From Chromatiales bacterium (lineage in GTDB: Bacteria; Pseudomonadota; Gammaproteobacteria; Chromatiales; Chromatiaceae), in NCBI GenBank assembly GCA_022360595.1, contig JAKSCN010000354.1, positions 1 to 12,344 of the forward strand: DNA of 12,344 nucleotides. The letters are read 5' to 3'. The position numbers and the translations under genes were made by a program. This document shows, in pieces, positions 1 to 6,877 of this stretch (position 1 is the stretch's first letter; each line of letters begins with the position of its first letter). Under the pieces are notes generated by a model. That model did not search any database. It was not told where the DNA came from and worked only from the letters and a program-made list of their open reading frames with translations.

Positions 1-888
1 GTCGTTGGGGTAGAGCACCATGGTGATGTTTTCGGCGCTGTTTTTGGAGTTAACCGCCTCTGTATAACTGCCGGCGTTGAACTCGTCCAGATTGAACTCG
101 TCGGTGGCGGCCGCCTGCCAGAGGCGCAGGGTATTGACGGTGCCATTTTGGTAGCCGGGAATCGGCGTGTCGTAAGGGATGGCCAGCACATCGTTGGTGT
201 CGACCCAGTGTACGATCAGTTTACCATTGGGGTCATAGGCGTATTCGGTATGGCCGCCAAAGGGGACGCGTTGGGTATACTCCGGCCGTTCCATCTCCCA
301 GGGGTTGTCATCGCGTAGCCAGTGATCCGGTTCCTCAACCTGATAGCCGTTCTCCAGCAGTTGGCGGAACATACCGTATTCGTAGCGAATGCCGTAGCCC
401 TGTACCGGTAACTGCAGGGTGGCGCAGCTATCCAGAAAGCAGGCTGCCAGACGCCCCAAGCCACCGTTACCCAGGCCGGCGTCCGGTTCGCCTTCGGCGA
501 TCTCTTCCAACTGAATACCCAGTTCTTTTAAACCCTCGGTGCTGCTGTCGGTAATATCCAGATTAAGCATGGCATTACCCAGAGCGCGCCCCATCAGAAA
601 TTCCAGGGAGAGGTAGTAGGTGCGTTTGCAGTCACTCTTGGTGTAAGCCTTCTGGGTTTTGAGCCAGCGCTCCATCAGCCTGTCGCGAATGGTGAACGAG
701 AGGGCCATATAGGGGTAGTGGAGAGTGTAGGCTTGGCCATCGCGCCCCAGGGTACGGGCGAAGTAGTGGCGAAAGCTGTCACGAATGCTGTCAGCATCAG
801 TGCCGAGTGAAGGCAGAGTGATCAACTTTTTATTCGGTTTACTCTTCACCATCGGGGTGAAGTAGGAGTCTGCTTTTGATTTGAACAT
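1..888 (-). CDS. glgP: Glycogen/alpha-glucan phosphorylase, N-terminal 296 residues (cut by window edge)
   Basis: This is the N-terminal third of a GT35 phosphorylase, the PLP-dependent cytoplasmic enzyme that releases glucose-1-phosphate from glycogen or other alpha-1,4-glucans. The reading frame is open from the ATG at 888 to base 1, exactly 296 codons, and continues off the left edge; the family is usually about 800-850 residues. Family-typical stretches are YYLSLEFLMGR (91-101), EPDAGLGNGGLGRLAACFLDS (around 134-154, the glycine-rich active-site loop) and QGYGIRYEYGMF (163-174). The PLP lysine lies in the missing part. A second ATG at codon 13 is possible, but no strong ribosome site favours either. 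It follows the thioredoxin-like gene on the same strand after 98 bases. A TATAAT-like hexamer read on the minus strand (921-926) could give it its own promoter, but no matching -35 box was found. The family call is firm; the exact substrate (glycogen or maltodextrin) is not shown. Confidence 0.95.
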   Translation of the reverse strand, partial: MFKSKADSYFTPMVKSKPNKKLITLPSLGTDADSIRDSFRHYFARTLGRDGQAYTLHYPYMALSFTIRDRLMERWLKTQKAYTKSDCKRTYYLSLEFLMGRALGNAMLNLDITDSSTEGLKELGIQLEEIAEGEPDAGLGNGGLGRLAACFLDSCATLQLPVQGYGIRYEYGMFRQLLENGYQVEEPDHWLRDDNPWEMERPEYTQRVPFGGHTEYAYDPNGKLIVHWVDTNDVLAIPYDTPIPGYQNGTVNTLRLWQAAATDEFNLDEFNAGSYTEAVNSKNSAENITMVLYPND

Positions 889-986
889 GTATCTGCGTCC
901 GTGATGATTTAATGTCGAGAATTATAATCCAAGAACCCTGCTATTAGGCGGCCTTGCTTGAGGTCTGTTTTCGGCGGCCTGGTGGT

Positions 987-1331
987 TTAACTGAAGAGCA
1001 GGCGGTAGGGGCGGTCTAACTCCGCCGCCAGTTGTGCCGGAGAGAAGCTGCGAGACAGGCGAATGAACTCCTGCCCTTCGAGGTAGACCAACAGGGTCGG
1101 TACGGTAAAAATCTGTCGCTGCGCCGAGAGCGCCGGGCTGGCCGCGCAATCGACTTGAAAACAGTGAATTTGCGGAAATTGTTCGCTGATTAGCTGGGCA
1201 ATTTTGGGCTTTAGATCCTGGCAGACACGGCAATCCGGGCCGGTGAACCAGATCAGCGTAGCGCGATGCTCTGCAATACACTGTTGAAATGCCTCGGTGG
1301 TGTCGATAATCGGTAAGCTATCGTCAATCAT
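987..1331 (-). CDS. Small thioredoxin-fold protein with CRVC active site
   Basis: A 114-residue protein of about the length of a single thioredoxin domain. The redox motif is C34-R-V-C37 after WFTGPD, and a cis-proline loop (TVPT, P78) follows a predicted beta strand, as in thioredoxins. Two more cysteines (C57, C62) lie in the central strand region. There is no signal peptide or membrane segment, so it is probably cytoplasmic. The CRVC pair differs from the CGPC of housekeeping thioredoxin, so redox potential and partners may differ. It starts 45 bases after the pilU stop and ends 98 bases before the glycogen phosphorylase start, all on the minus strand, so it may share the pilU transcript. 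The ATG at 1331 has no obvious Shine-Dalgarno sequence. The fold is clear; its partner and physiological role are unknown. A thiol-disulfide reductase or a scaffold-like thioredoxin are both possible. Confidence 0.85.
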   Translation of the reverse strand: MIDDSLPIIDTTEAFQQCIAEHRATLIWFTGPDCRVCQDLKPKIAQLISEQFPQIHCFQVDCAASPALSAQRQIFTVPTLLVYLEGQEFIRLSRSFSPAQLAAELDRPYRLLFS

Positions 1332-1376
1332 TCGGCTATGATACCGGATGATTGGCGATCATGTATAAGGGCGAAG

Positions 1377-2489
1377 TTAGAAAAAGTCCTCTTCGTTAAT
1401 CGACATCTTATTCGAAGCCTGCACATTGCCGCTTTCGTCCAGGCGGATCTTGAGTGACAGGTTGTTGCGCGAATCGGCATGGGAGAGCGCTTCATCAAGG
1501 GTGATTTTGCCCTCCTTATAGAGGTTGTAGAGGGCCTGGTCGAAAGTCTGCATCCCGCGTTCAGAACCCTGTTCCATCGCCTCTTTCACGGCGTGAATGT
1601 CCCCTTTCTGAATCAGCTCGGCGACAAAGGTGCTGAGCAGCATCACCTCTACCGCAGGAACGCGCTTGCCGTCCTTGCTCTTCACCAGCCGCTGGGAGAT
1701 CACCGCCTTCAGGTTGAGCGATAGATCGAGGTAGAGCTGATGGTGGGCGGAATCGGGGAAAAAGTTGATGATGCGATCCAGCGCCTGGTTGGCGTTGTTG
1801 GCGTGCAGCGTCGACAGGCAGAGATGACCGGTTTCAGCGTAGGCGATGGCGTGCTGCATGGTATGGCGGTCTCGGATCTCACCGATCAGGATCACATCGG
1901 GCGCCTCACGCATGGCGTTTTTCAGGGCCACCTCGTAGGAGAGGGTGTCCAATCCCACCTCACGCTGATCCACTACCGACTTTTTATGGGTGTGGAGAAA
2001 TTCAATGGGATCTTCGATGGTGAGAATGTGGCCGGTCGCGGTGGTGTTACGGTGGTCGATCATCGATGCCAGACTGGTCGATTTACCAGAGCCGGTGGAG
2101 CCCACTACCAGGATCAGCCCGCGCGGGATCATGATCAGCTCTTTCAAAATCTGCGGCAGGTTGAGCTCCTCAATGCTGGGGATCACCCCTTTGATGTAGC
2201 GAATCACCATCGCCGCGTCGCCACGCTGGCGAAAGACATTGACACGAAAGCGGCCCAGGCCATTGATGGAGATCGCCAGGTTGCACTCCATGGTGCGTTC
2301 AAACTCGGAGACTTGATCATCACTCATGATCGAGTAGGCCAGTTTTCTGACCATGCCGGGGGCCATCGGATTATCGCCGATCGGCATGGTGCGCCCCTCG
2401 GCTTTTAAATTGGGTGGCGCGCCGGTGCTGAAGAAAAGGTCAGAACCGTTCTTTTGAACCATTAACCTTAAAAAAGGGATGATCTCCAT
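1377..2489 (-). CDS. pilU: PilU-type type IVa pilus retraction ATPase
   Basis: A 370-residue PilT/PilU-family secretion ATPase that helps power type IVa pilus retraction (twitching motility, DNA uptake) from the cytoplasmic face of the pilus base, normally alongside PilT. Motifs in order: GSDLFFSTGAPP near 15-26, typical of PilU; Walker A GSTGSGKST (130-138); Asp box TIEDPIEF (157-164); Walker B ILIGEIRD (200-207); His box TLHANN (227-232); and a conserved C-terminal ERGMQTFDQAL (310-320). The frame is open upstream to 2585, but the start at 2489 is preferred: GGAG lies 8 bases before it, and homology begins at MEIIPFLRLM. The 96-base extension reads as non-family sequence. It has no adjacent pilT, although the two genes are paired in Pseudomonas. 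It diverges from the MOSC gene over 213 bases, and the thioredoxin-like gene follows it. PilT itself is the main alternative, but the N-terminal motif and the long acidic C-terminus (NEEDFF) favour PilU. Confidence 0.93.
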   Translation of the reverse strand: MEIIPFLRLMVQKNGSDLFFSTGAPPNLKAEGRTMPIGDNPMAPGMVRKLAYSIMSDDQVSEFERTMECNLAISINGLGRFRVNVFRQRGDAAMVIRYIKGVIPSIEELNLPQILKELIMIPRGLILVVGSTGSGKSTSLASMIDHRNTTATGHILTIEDPIEFLHTHKKSVVDQREVGLDTLSYEVALKNAMREAPDVILIGEIRDRHTMQHAIAYAETGHLCLSTLHANNANQALDRIINFFPDSAHHQLYLDLSLNLKAVISQRLVKSKDGKRVPAVEVMLLSTFVAELIQKGDIHAVKEAMEQGSERGMQTFDQALYNLYKEGKITLDEALSHADSRNNLSLKIRLDESGNVQASNKMSINEEDFF

Positions 2490-2702
2490 GTAATGCTCTC
2501 CGGCGATTATTATTCCATCTAGCATATCGGCCGTGGAGCAAGTGAGTTGAGTGTCGGTCGACGACCAAATTGTGAAGCAGCGCACAGGCTTAAGCAGAGG
2601 TGCTAGTCGGCGGCTTATTGCGATGGCCGGGTATCGGGAGTTGCCGTTGGTGGGTAAATGCTGCTTAAATCAGGTAAATGCAGTCTAACAAAAGGACAAT
2701 GC
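2490..2702. other. Divergent intergenic region between pilU and the MOSC gene
   Basis: These 213 bases must hold the promoters of both divergent units, but I found no convincing -35/-10 pair. Visible structure: an 11-base perfect palindrome GGTCGACGACC (2556-2566), and a 9-base direct repeat GGTAAATGC at 2653-2661 and 2673-2681. The repeat copies are 20 bases apart, close to two helical turns, just upstream of the MOSC ribosome site. Confidence 0.4.
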
Positions 2703-3515
2703 GTGTCTGACCTTACTCTAACGGGGCTCTTCTTCTATCCGGTGAAATCGCTTGCCGGTATCAGCCTGGAACGTGCGCCGGTTGATGCCCGAGGTATTCG
2801 TTATGATCGCCATTGGATGGTAGTTGATTGTGAGGGGCGTTTCCTCTCACAGCGGGAGTTGCCGACGATGACCCTGATCCGCACCCAACTGACGACCGGG
2901 GCTTTGCGTCTCAGCGCCCCCGGAATGCCCGATCTGGATCTTGATCTGGAGGGTATTCGGGAAAAGCGACTGCTGGTCAGCGTATGGGGGGATCTGATTG
3001 AAGCCCAGTTCGAGGGTGCACGCGCCTCTAACTGGTTGACCCAGTATCTGGGGGTCGACTGTCGTTTGGTCTCCATGCCGAAGGAGACAACTCGTCAGGT
3101 CGATCAACGCTTTGCCGAGGTGGATGATCAGGTCGGTTTTGCCGATGGCTTCCCGTTTCTGCTTATATCAGAAGCGTCCCTGGTGGATCTGAATAGCCGT
3201 TTACCTGAAGCGCTGCCGATGAGGCGTTTTCGTCCGAATCTGGTCGTCAGTGGGTGTGAGCCTTATGCGGAAGACAGTTGGCGGCGGATTCGTGTTGGCG
3301 ACACTGCTTTTAGGGTCGTCAAACCCTGTTCGCGTTGTGCTATCACCACGATCAATCCGGAGACTGCTGAAAAGGGGGCGGAGCCTCTGGCGACTTTGGC
3401 GGGTTATCGTCGTGACGGTAATAAGGTCTACTTTGGCCAGAATCTGATTCATGATCAGCCTGGGGAGTTGAAGGTGGGAATGCCGGTGGAGGTGCTGGAG
3501 GTGGATGATGAGTGA
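2703..3515 (+). CDS. MOSC-domain protein, YcbX-like without ferredoxin domain
   Basis: A 270-residue protein with an N-terminal MOSC_N beta-barrel domain (about 5-120; starts LFFYPVKSLAGI, then GIRYDRHWMVVD) and a C-terminal MOSC domain (about 130-268). The putative molybdenum-cofactor cysteine is C209 in KPCSRC (207-212), followed by TTINPETAEKG and YFGQNL. Family members such as YcbX and mammalian mARC reduce N-hydroxylated compounds using a sulfurated Moco. E. coli YcbX also carries a C-terminal 2Fe-2S domain that is absent here, so a separate electron donor would be needed. I chose the GTG at 2703 because AGGA (2693-2696) precedes it by 6 bases; an in-frame ATG at 2658 would add 15 residues with no family match. 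The stop overlaps the start of the DUF1415 gene. The family is clear; the substrate is unknown. Confidence 0.9.
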   Translation: MSDLTLTGLFFYPVKSLAGISLERAPVDARGIRYDRHWMVVDCEGRFLSQRELPTMTLIRTQLTTGALRLSAPGMPDLDLDLEGIREKRLLVSVWGDLIEAQFEGARASNWLTQYLGVDCRLVSMPKETTRQVDQRFAEVDDQVGFADGFPFLLISEASLVDLNSRLPEALPMRRFRPNLVVSGCEPYAEDSWRRIRVGDTAFRVVKPCSRCAITTINPETAEKGAEPLATLAGYRRDGNKVYFGQNLIHDQPGELKVGMPVEVLEVDDE

Positions 3516-4062
3516 GCTATCGGTACAACAGGCCACCGAGCGCTGGATCAAAGAGGTGGTTGTCGGGCTGAATCTATGCCCTTTCGCAGCGCCCGTGGTC
3601 AACGCTAATCGCATTCTCTACCACGTCTCTGAAGAGATGGAAATCGAGGCAATTTATCGTGATCTTCTTTCGGCACTGGATCAACTCCAGCGGAGTGATG
3701 AACAGGAGCTGGCCACCGGTTTTCTGGTTTTGGGTAAAGGCCTGGCTGATTTCAATGAGTATCTCGCCTTCCTGGAAACGGTAGATGATATGCTGCCCGA
3801 AGCCGGGTTGGATGGTGTTATCCAGGTCGCTGGCTTCCACCCTGACTACTGTTTTGCCGACAGTGATGAGGCCGACCCTGCCAACTACACCAACCGCTCC
3901 CCCTATCCGATGTTTCATCTGATTCGTGAAGATGATCTGGAGGCGGCGGTTGCCAGCCACCCTGATCCGGCGGGTATTCCGGCACGCAATATTCAGCTCT
4001 TGCGGGATATGGGGCTGGAAGAGATGCGGCAGAGGCTACGGCGCTGTTTTACGGCGAATTGA
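3505..4062 (+). CDS. DUF1415 family protein of unknown function
   Basis: A 185-residue soluble protein recognised as DUF1415, a conserved family of unknown function found mainly in gammaproteobacteria. Conserved-looking positions include LNLCPFA (22-28, C25), GFHPDYCFA (110-118; H112, D114, C116) and NRSPYPMFHLIRE (130-142; H138). The mix of His, Asp and Cys could suit a metal site or catalysis, but this is inference. There is no signal peptide or membrane segment. The start is one of two adjacent ATGs, 3505 or 3508. GGAGG at 3497-3501 sits 3 bases before the first and 6 before the second, so 3508 may be the real one. Either start overlaps the MOSC stop at 3513-3515 by 8 or 11 bases, which implies translational coupling and co-expression. 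It converges on the ABC-F gene with only 28 bases between, and no terminator is visible there. Confidence 0.88.
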   Translation: MMSELSVQQATERWIKEVVVGLNLCPFAAPVVNANRILYHVSEEMEIEAIYRDLLSALDQLQRSDEQELATGFLVLGKGLADFNEYLAFLETVDDMLPEAGLDGVIQVAGFHPDYCFADSDEADPANYTNRSPYPMFHLIREDDLEAAVASHPDPAGIPARNIQLLRDMGLEEMRQRLRRCFTAN

Positions 4063-4090
4063 GGCAACAGGAGAGGTTTTCACGCACAGA

Positions 4091-5992
4091 TCAGGTGTTT
4101 TGTGCCGCTTCCAGCGCCTCGCTTGCTTCCAGCCAAGCCTCTTCTGCTTCACCTAACGCTTTATCGACAACCGCTTTCTCTGTGAGCAGTTTTTTTAACT
4201 GCTCCTTACTGTCAGCCTCATAGATATTGGGGTCGGCCAGGGCCGTCTCTAGTTCAGCCTGTTTATCACTGAGCTGCTCCAGCTCTTTTTCGTGCTTCTG
4301 CAGCTTTTTCTTCAGTGGTTGAAGCTGCTGGCGGCGCTCCGCCTCCTGGCGTTTACGGTCTTTGCGGGCCGTTGCGCTGTGCTCGGCTGCCGGTGCTTCA
4401 GTAAAAGGTTTTAGGGCAAGATTGCGGTTGTCGGCCAGCCATTTCGGGTAGTCGTCCAGGTCGCCCTTAAACTCGTCCGCCTTGCCCGCGTTGACCAGAT
4501 GTAGCTCATCGGTGGTGGTGCGCAACAGGTGGCGGTCATGGGAGACAATCACCATCGCCCCTTCAAAGCCTTGCAGGGCCTGGCTCAGAGCATGGCGCAT
4601 CTCCAGGTCCAGATGGTTGGTCGGCTCATCGAGCAGTAGCAGGTTGGGGCGTTGGTAGATCAGCAGCGCCAGCACCAGGCGCGCCTTCTCACCGCCGGAG
4701 AAGGGGGCCACTTTTGAGTCTGCCCGCTCGCCGGAAAAACCGAAGCCCCCCACATAGTTGCGTAGGAACTGCTCGCTGGCCTTAGGGTCGAGCTGCATGA
4801 GGTGTTCCAGCGGGGTGTGCTCGGGGTGTAATTGATCGAGCTGGTGCTGAGCGAAGTAACCGATGTTCAGATCCTGGGCCGTTTGGCGTTTTCCAGCCTG
4901 TAGAGGCAGTTCACCGGCCAGCAGCTTGATCAAGGTCGATTTGCCCGCCCCGTTTGGCCCGAGCAGACCAATACGATCACCAGGTGAGAGACTGAGGTTG
5001 ATCGTGCTGAGAATCTGCAGATCGCCGTAACCGCAGGCGCACGCTTCCAGGCGCAGCAGTGGATGGGGTGTCTTCTCCGGTTTCTGGAATTTAAAGTGGA
5101 ATGGGGAGTCGACGTGAGCCGGTGCGATCAGCTCCATGCGCTCCAGCGCCTTCAGGCGGCTCTGGGCCTGGCGGGCCTTGGTCGCCTTGGCGCGGAAGCG
5201 ATCCACATAGGATTGAATGTGGGCAATTTCGCGCTGCTGCTTTTCGTAGATCGCCTGCTGGTTAGCCAGTCGTTCACTACGCACCCGCTCAAAGGCGGAG
5301 TAGTTGCCGGTGTAGAGAGTGACACGGTCCTGCTCGATGTGGGCAATATGGCTGGTGACCGCATCGAGAAAGTCCCGGTCGTGAGAGATTAGCAGCAGTG
5401 TGCCGGGGTAGCTCTTCAGCCACTCCTCCAGCCAGATGACCGCGTCCAGGTCGAGATGGTTGGTCGGTTCATCAAGCAACAGCAGATCAGAACGACACAT
5501 CAGCGCGCGAGCCAGGTTAAGGCGCATCCGCCAGCCGCCGGAGAAGCTGTTGACCGGATTGTGCTCTTCGCCGGGCTGGAACCCAAGTCCGTGAATGAGT
5601 TGTCCTGCCCGTGCTGGGGCGCTGTAACCGCCTATGTTCTCCAGGCGGCCGTGCAGGCTGGCGATACGCTCGCCCTGGTTGTGCTGCTCGGCCTCAGCCA
5701 GTTGCCGTTCGATGTCGCGCAGCTCGGCATCGCCATCCAGTACGAAATCGAGGGCTGAGCGGCTGTCCGACGGGGTCTCCTGGGCAACATGGGCAATCAC
5801 CCAGTCGCGAGGCATGGAGAATTCGCCCTCATCGGCGTGCAACTCATTGCGGATTAGTGCAAACAGACTGGACTTGCCCGTGCCGTTGGCGCCCGTCACC
5901 CCTGCCCGTTGGCCTGGGTGGATGGCAAAGCTGGCGTCGGCAAACAGCAGTTTGGTGCCGCGGCGAAGGCTGAGGTGATCGAATCTGAGCAT
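4091..5992 (-). CDS. yheS: ABC-F ribosome-associated ATPase, YheS-like
   Basis: A 633-residue ABC-F protein with two ATPase domains and no membrane segments. These proteins act on ribosomes as translation factors and are not transporters. Domain 1: Walker A GANGTGKS (34-41), signature SFSGGW (149-154), Walker B LLLDEPTNHLDLD (171-183). The interdomain linker (about 229-290; YTGNYSAFE, SYVDRFRAKATKARQAQSR) is the part that contacts tRNA in this family. Domain 2: GPNGAGKST (345-353), FSGGEKAR (431-438), LLLLDEPTNHLDL (451-463). A charged coiled-coil C-terminus (about 540-630) completes it. From memory, the order, length and wording match E. coli YheS (about 637 residues) better than Uup, EttA or YbiT. 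The ATG at 5992 fits the family N-terminus MLRFDHLSLRRG; the frame stays open to 6118, but those 42 residues look spurious. No good Shine-Dalgarno precedes either. It diverges from the chelatase gene over 164 bases. Confidence 0.94.
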   Translation of the reverse strand: MLRFDHLSLRRGTKLLFADASFAIHPGQRAGVTGANGTGKSSLFALIRNELHADEGEFSMPRDWVIAHVAQETPSDSRSALDFVLDGDAELRDIERQLAEAEQHNQGERIASLHGRLENIGGYSAPARAGQLIHGLGFQPGEEHNPVNSFSGGWRMRLNLARALMCRSDLLLLDEPTNHLDLDAVIWLEEWLKSYPGTLLLISHDRDFLDAVTSHIAHIEQDRVTLYTGNYSAFERVRSERLANQQAIYEKQQREIAHIQSYVDRFRAKATKARQAQSRLKALERMELIAPAHVDSPFHFKFQKPEKTPHPLLRLEACACGYGDLQILSTINLSLSPGDRIGLLGPNGAGKSTLIKLLAGELPLQAGKRQTAQDLNIGYFAQHQLDQLHPEHTPLEHLMQLDPKASEQFLRNYVGGFGFSGERADSKVAPFSGGEKARLVLALLIYQRPNLLLLDEPTNHLDLEMRHALSQALQGFEGAMVIVSHDRHLLRTTTDELHLVNAGKADEFKGDLDDYPKWLADNRNLALKPFTEAPAAEHSATARKDRKRQEAERRQQLQPLKKKLQKHEKELEQLSDKQAELETALADPNIYEADSKEQLKKLLTEKAVVDKALGEAEEAWLEASEALEAAQNT

Positions 5993-6156
5993 GGTCGCGG
6001 AGTTTAGCAGTTTGTGTGGTGAGGCTGAACTGCAGTGTATATTTTTATCTGTATGGCATTGAATTGTGGTGGCTCTGTGTAGAGTGCTAAGCTGCGGCCC
6101 TAACGAACCTCTGATCACATTTATCCGGCCAACTTAACACTCAGGTAGATCCAGTA

Positions 6157-6543
6157 ATGATTCAAGAAGACGATAACGCCATGCTACTGGTTGTCGCCCA
6201 CGGTAGCCGTCGGGCCTCTTCCAACGAAGAGGTGCGTCAACTGGCCCAACGGATTAAAGCGCTACCGGACTGCCGCTTTACCGTAGTGAAGGCCGCATTT
6301 CTAGAGTTGGAAGCGCCTTCGATCCCCGACGGTATCAGTGAGTGTATTGCAGCCGGGGCCAGTGAAGTGCTGGTGATGCCCTATTTCCTCTCCCGAGGTC
6401 GGCATGTGGTGGAGGATGTGCCTGGTGAAGTAGAGGTGGCGCGGCAAAGACACCCCGATGCAAAGATCACTCTGTGTGAATATCTCGGTGGGCAGGAGAG
6501 CATTGCCAGTCTGATCTTGGCTGGTGTGCAGGGCGGTAACTGA
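6157..6543 (+). CDS. Small CbiX/SirB-type sirohydrochlorin chelatase family protein
   Basis: A 128-residue single-domain member of the CbiX/SirB family. Relatives insert cobalt (cobalamin route) or iron (siroheme route) into sirohydrochlorin; short versions work as homodimers. Seen here: VVAHGSRR with the likely metal-binding H15, AAFLELEAPSI (E50), and MPYFLSRGRHVVEDVP with the second histidine H83. GASEVLVMPYF is the characteristic strand before it. It is cytoplasmic, with no signal peptide. The ATG at 6157 has only a weak AGG 11 bases upstream; ATG 6181 (codon 9) is an alternative start that would still keep the catalytic domain. No siroheme or cobalamin gene lies beside it, so the metal cannot be inferred from context. 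If the host carries siroheme-dependent sulfite reductase, a ferrochelatase role would fit, but that is a guess. No clear terminator directly follows it. Confidence 0.85.
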   Translation: MIQEDDNAMLLVVAHGSRRASSNEEVRQLAQRIKALPDCRFTVVKAAFLELEAPSIPDGISECIAAGASEVLVMPYFLSRGRHVVEDVPGEVEVARQRHPDAKITLCEYLGGQESIASLILAGVQGGN

Positions 6544-6593
6544 TGGGTTAGGTGTTCTCGCAATATACCCAGCGCAAATAAATTAAAATATGG

Positions 6594-6659
6594 AAGAGTC
6601 AGCAGTTGAACGCATTAACCAGGCAGCTTGAACAGGTGAATCAGCGTTTGGTTGCGTAA
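6594..6659 (+). pseudogene. Remnant of a coiled-coil gene end, paralogous to the 3' end of the downstream secreted-protein gene
   Basis: The 22 codons ending in TAA at 6657-6659 read KSQQLNALTRQLEQVNQRLVA. They align without a gap to codons 418-439 of the protein at 6878-8227 (KSSQLERLAARFEQIDQRLAAL). By hand count, 41 of 66 bases match, with a near-identical core GAACAG...CAGCGTTTGG. The frame is open only back to 6582 and has no start or ribosome site, so it is not a working gene. I read it as the tail of a former copy of the downstream gene, or of a relative, whose body was lost. Chance similarity between two coiled coils is possible, but the shared codon register and shared bases argue against it. 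Confidence 0.5.
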
Positions 6660-6708
6660 ACTACCCACCGATCCGCTGTGCGGAAATAACCGCCTTTGTA
6701 ACGTCCTA

Positions 6709-6737
6709 CGGCCATAGTTATGTGGCTGCGGATTTTT
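6709..6737 (+). terminator. Candidate intrinsic terminator
   Basis: An 8-pair stem including two G-T pairs (core GCCATA / TGTGGC around a GTTA loop, 6709-6728) is followed after four bases by TTTTT at 6733-6737. It is placed to end transcription from the chelatase gene and the remnant before the secreted-protein gene. The gap before the T-run makes it only moderate. Confidence 0.35.
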
Positions 6738-6823
6738 ATTCTCTTCTGTCTGTAAAACAGGCCCGAATAATATGCTTCCGTAGTGCCGATAAAAAATATT
6801 GCCATGAAGTATATGGTTAATAT

Positions 6824-6868
6824 TTGGTCAGGTACTAGACTCTAGTGGTATTACTAAAAAAATAGGAG
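6824..6868 (+). promoter_or_regulatory. Candidate extended -10 promoter with palindromic operator and ribosome site
   Basis: TGGTATTAC (6846-6854) resembles an extended -10 element; a loose -35 (TTGGTC, 6824-6829) lies 19 bases before its hexamer. Between them sits a perfect 13-base palindrome, ACTAGACTCTAGT (6834-6846), placed as a repressor operator would be. AGGAG at 6864-6868, 9 bases before the ATG at 6878, is a good Shine-Dalgarno sequence and fixes that start. Confidence 0.3.
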
Positions 6869-6877
6869 AGAAGCAGT

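Larger units (their letters stand above)
6544..6877. other. AT-rich 334-bp intergenic region with a gene remnant and promoter
   Basis: No intact gene is present. In order it holds a degenerate coiled-coil gene end (6594-6659), a small CCGC-TGT-GCGG hairpin (6673-6683), a stronger hairpin with T-run (6709-6737), and an AT-rich stretch. A 13-base palindrome (6834-6846) and the ribosome site of the next gene follow. No tRNA fold or CRISPR-like repeat was seen. Confidence 0.55.

Noticed and set aside
947..980. Direct repeat GGCGGCCT (947-954 and 973-980) between the thioredoxin-like gene and glgP
   Set aside because: Only eight GC-rich bases, not inverted and with no T-run; probably chance.
1740..2408. 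Long plus-strand open frame (222 codons) opposite pilU
   Set aside because: It is antisense to a clear PilU gene and has no domain resemblance; codon bias of the real gene explains it.
2490..2585. N-terminal extension of pilU by 32 residues
   Set aside because: The extra residues do not resemble the family, and a good ribosome site sits directly before the ATG at 2489.
5993..6118. 42-residue N-terminal extension of the ABC-F protein
   Set aside because: The homologous N-terminus begins at 5992, and the extension reads as translated intergenic DNA.
6544..6877. Insertion sequence or tRNA-linked attachment site near the accessory gene
   Set aside because: No transposase fragment, terminal inverted repeats, target duplication or tRNA-like fold could be found.
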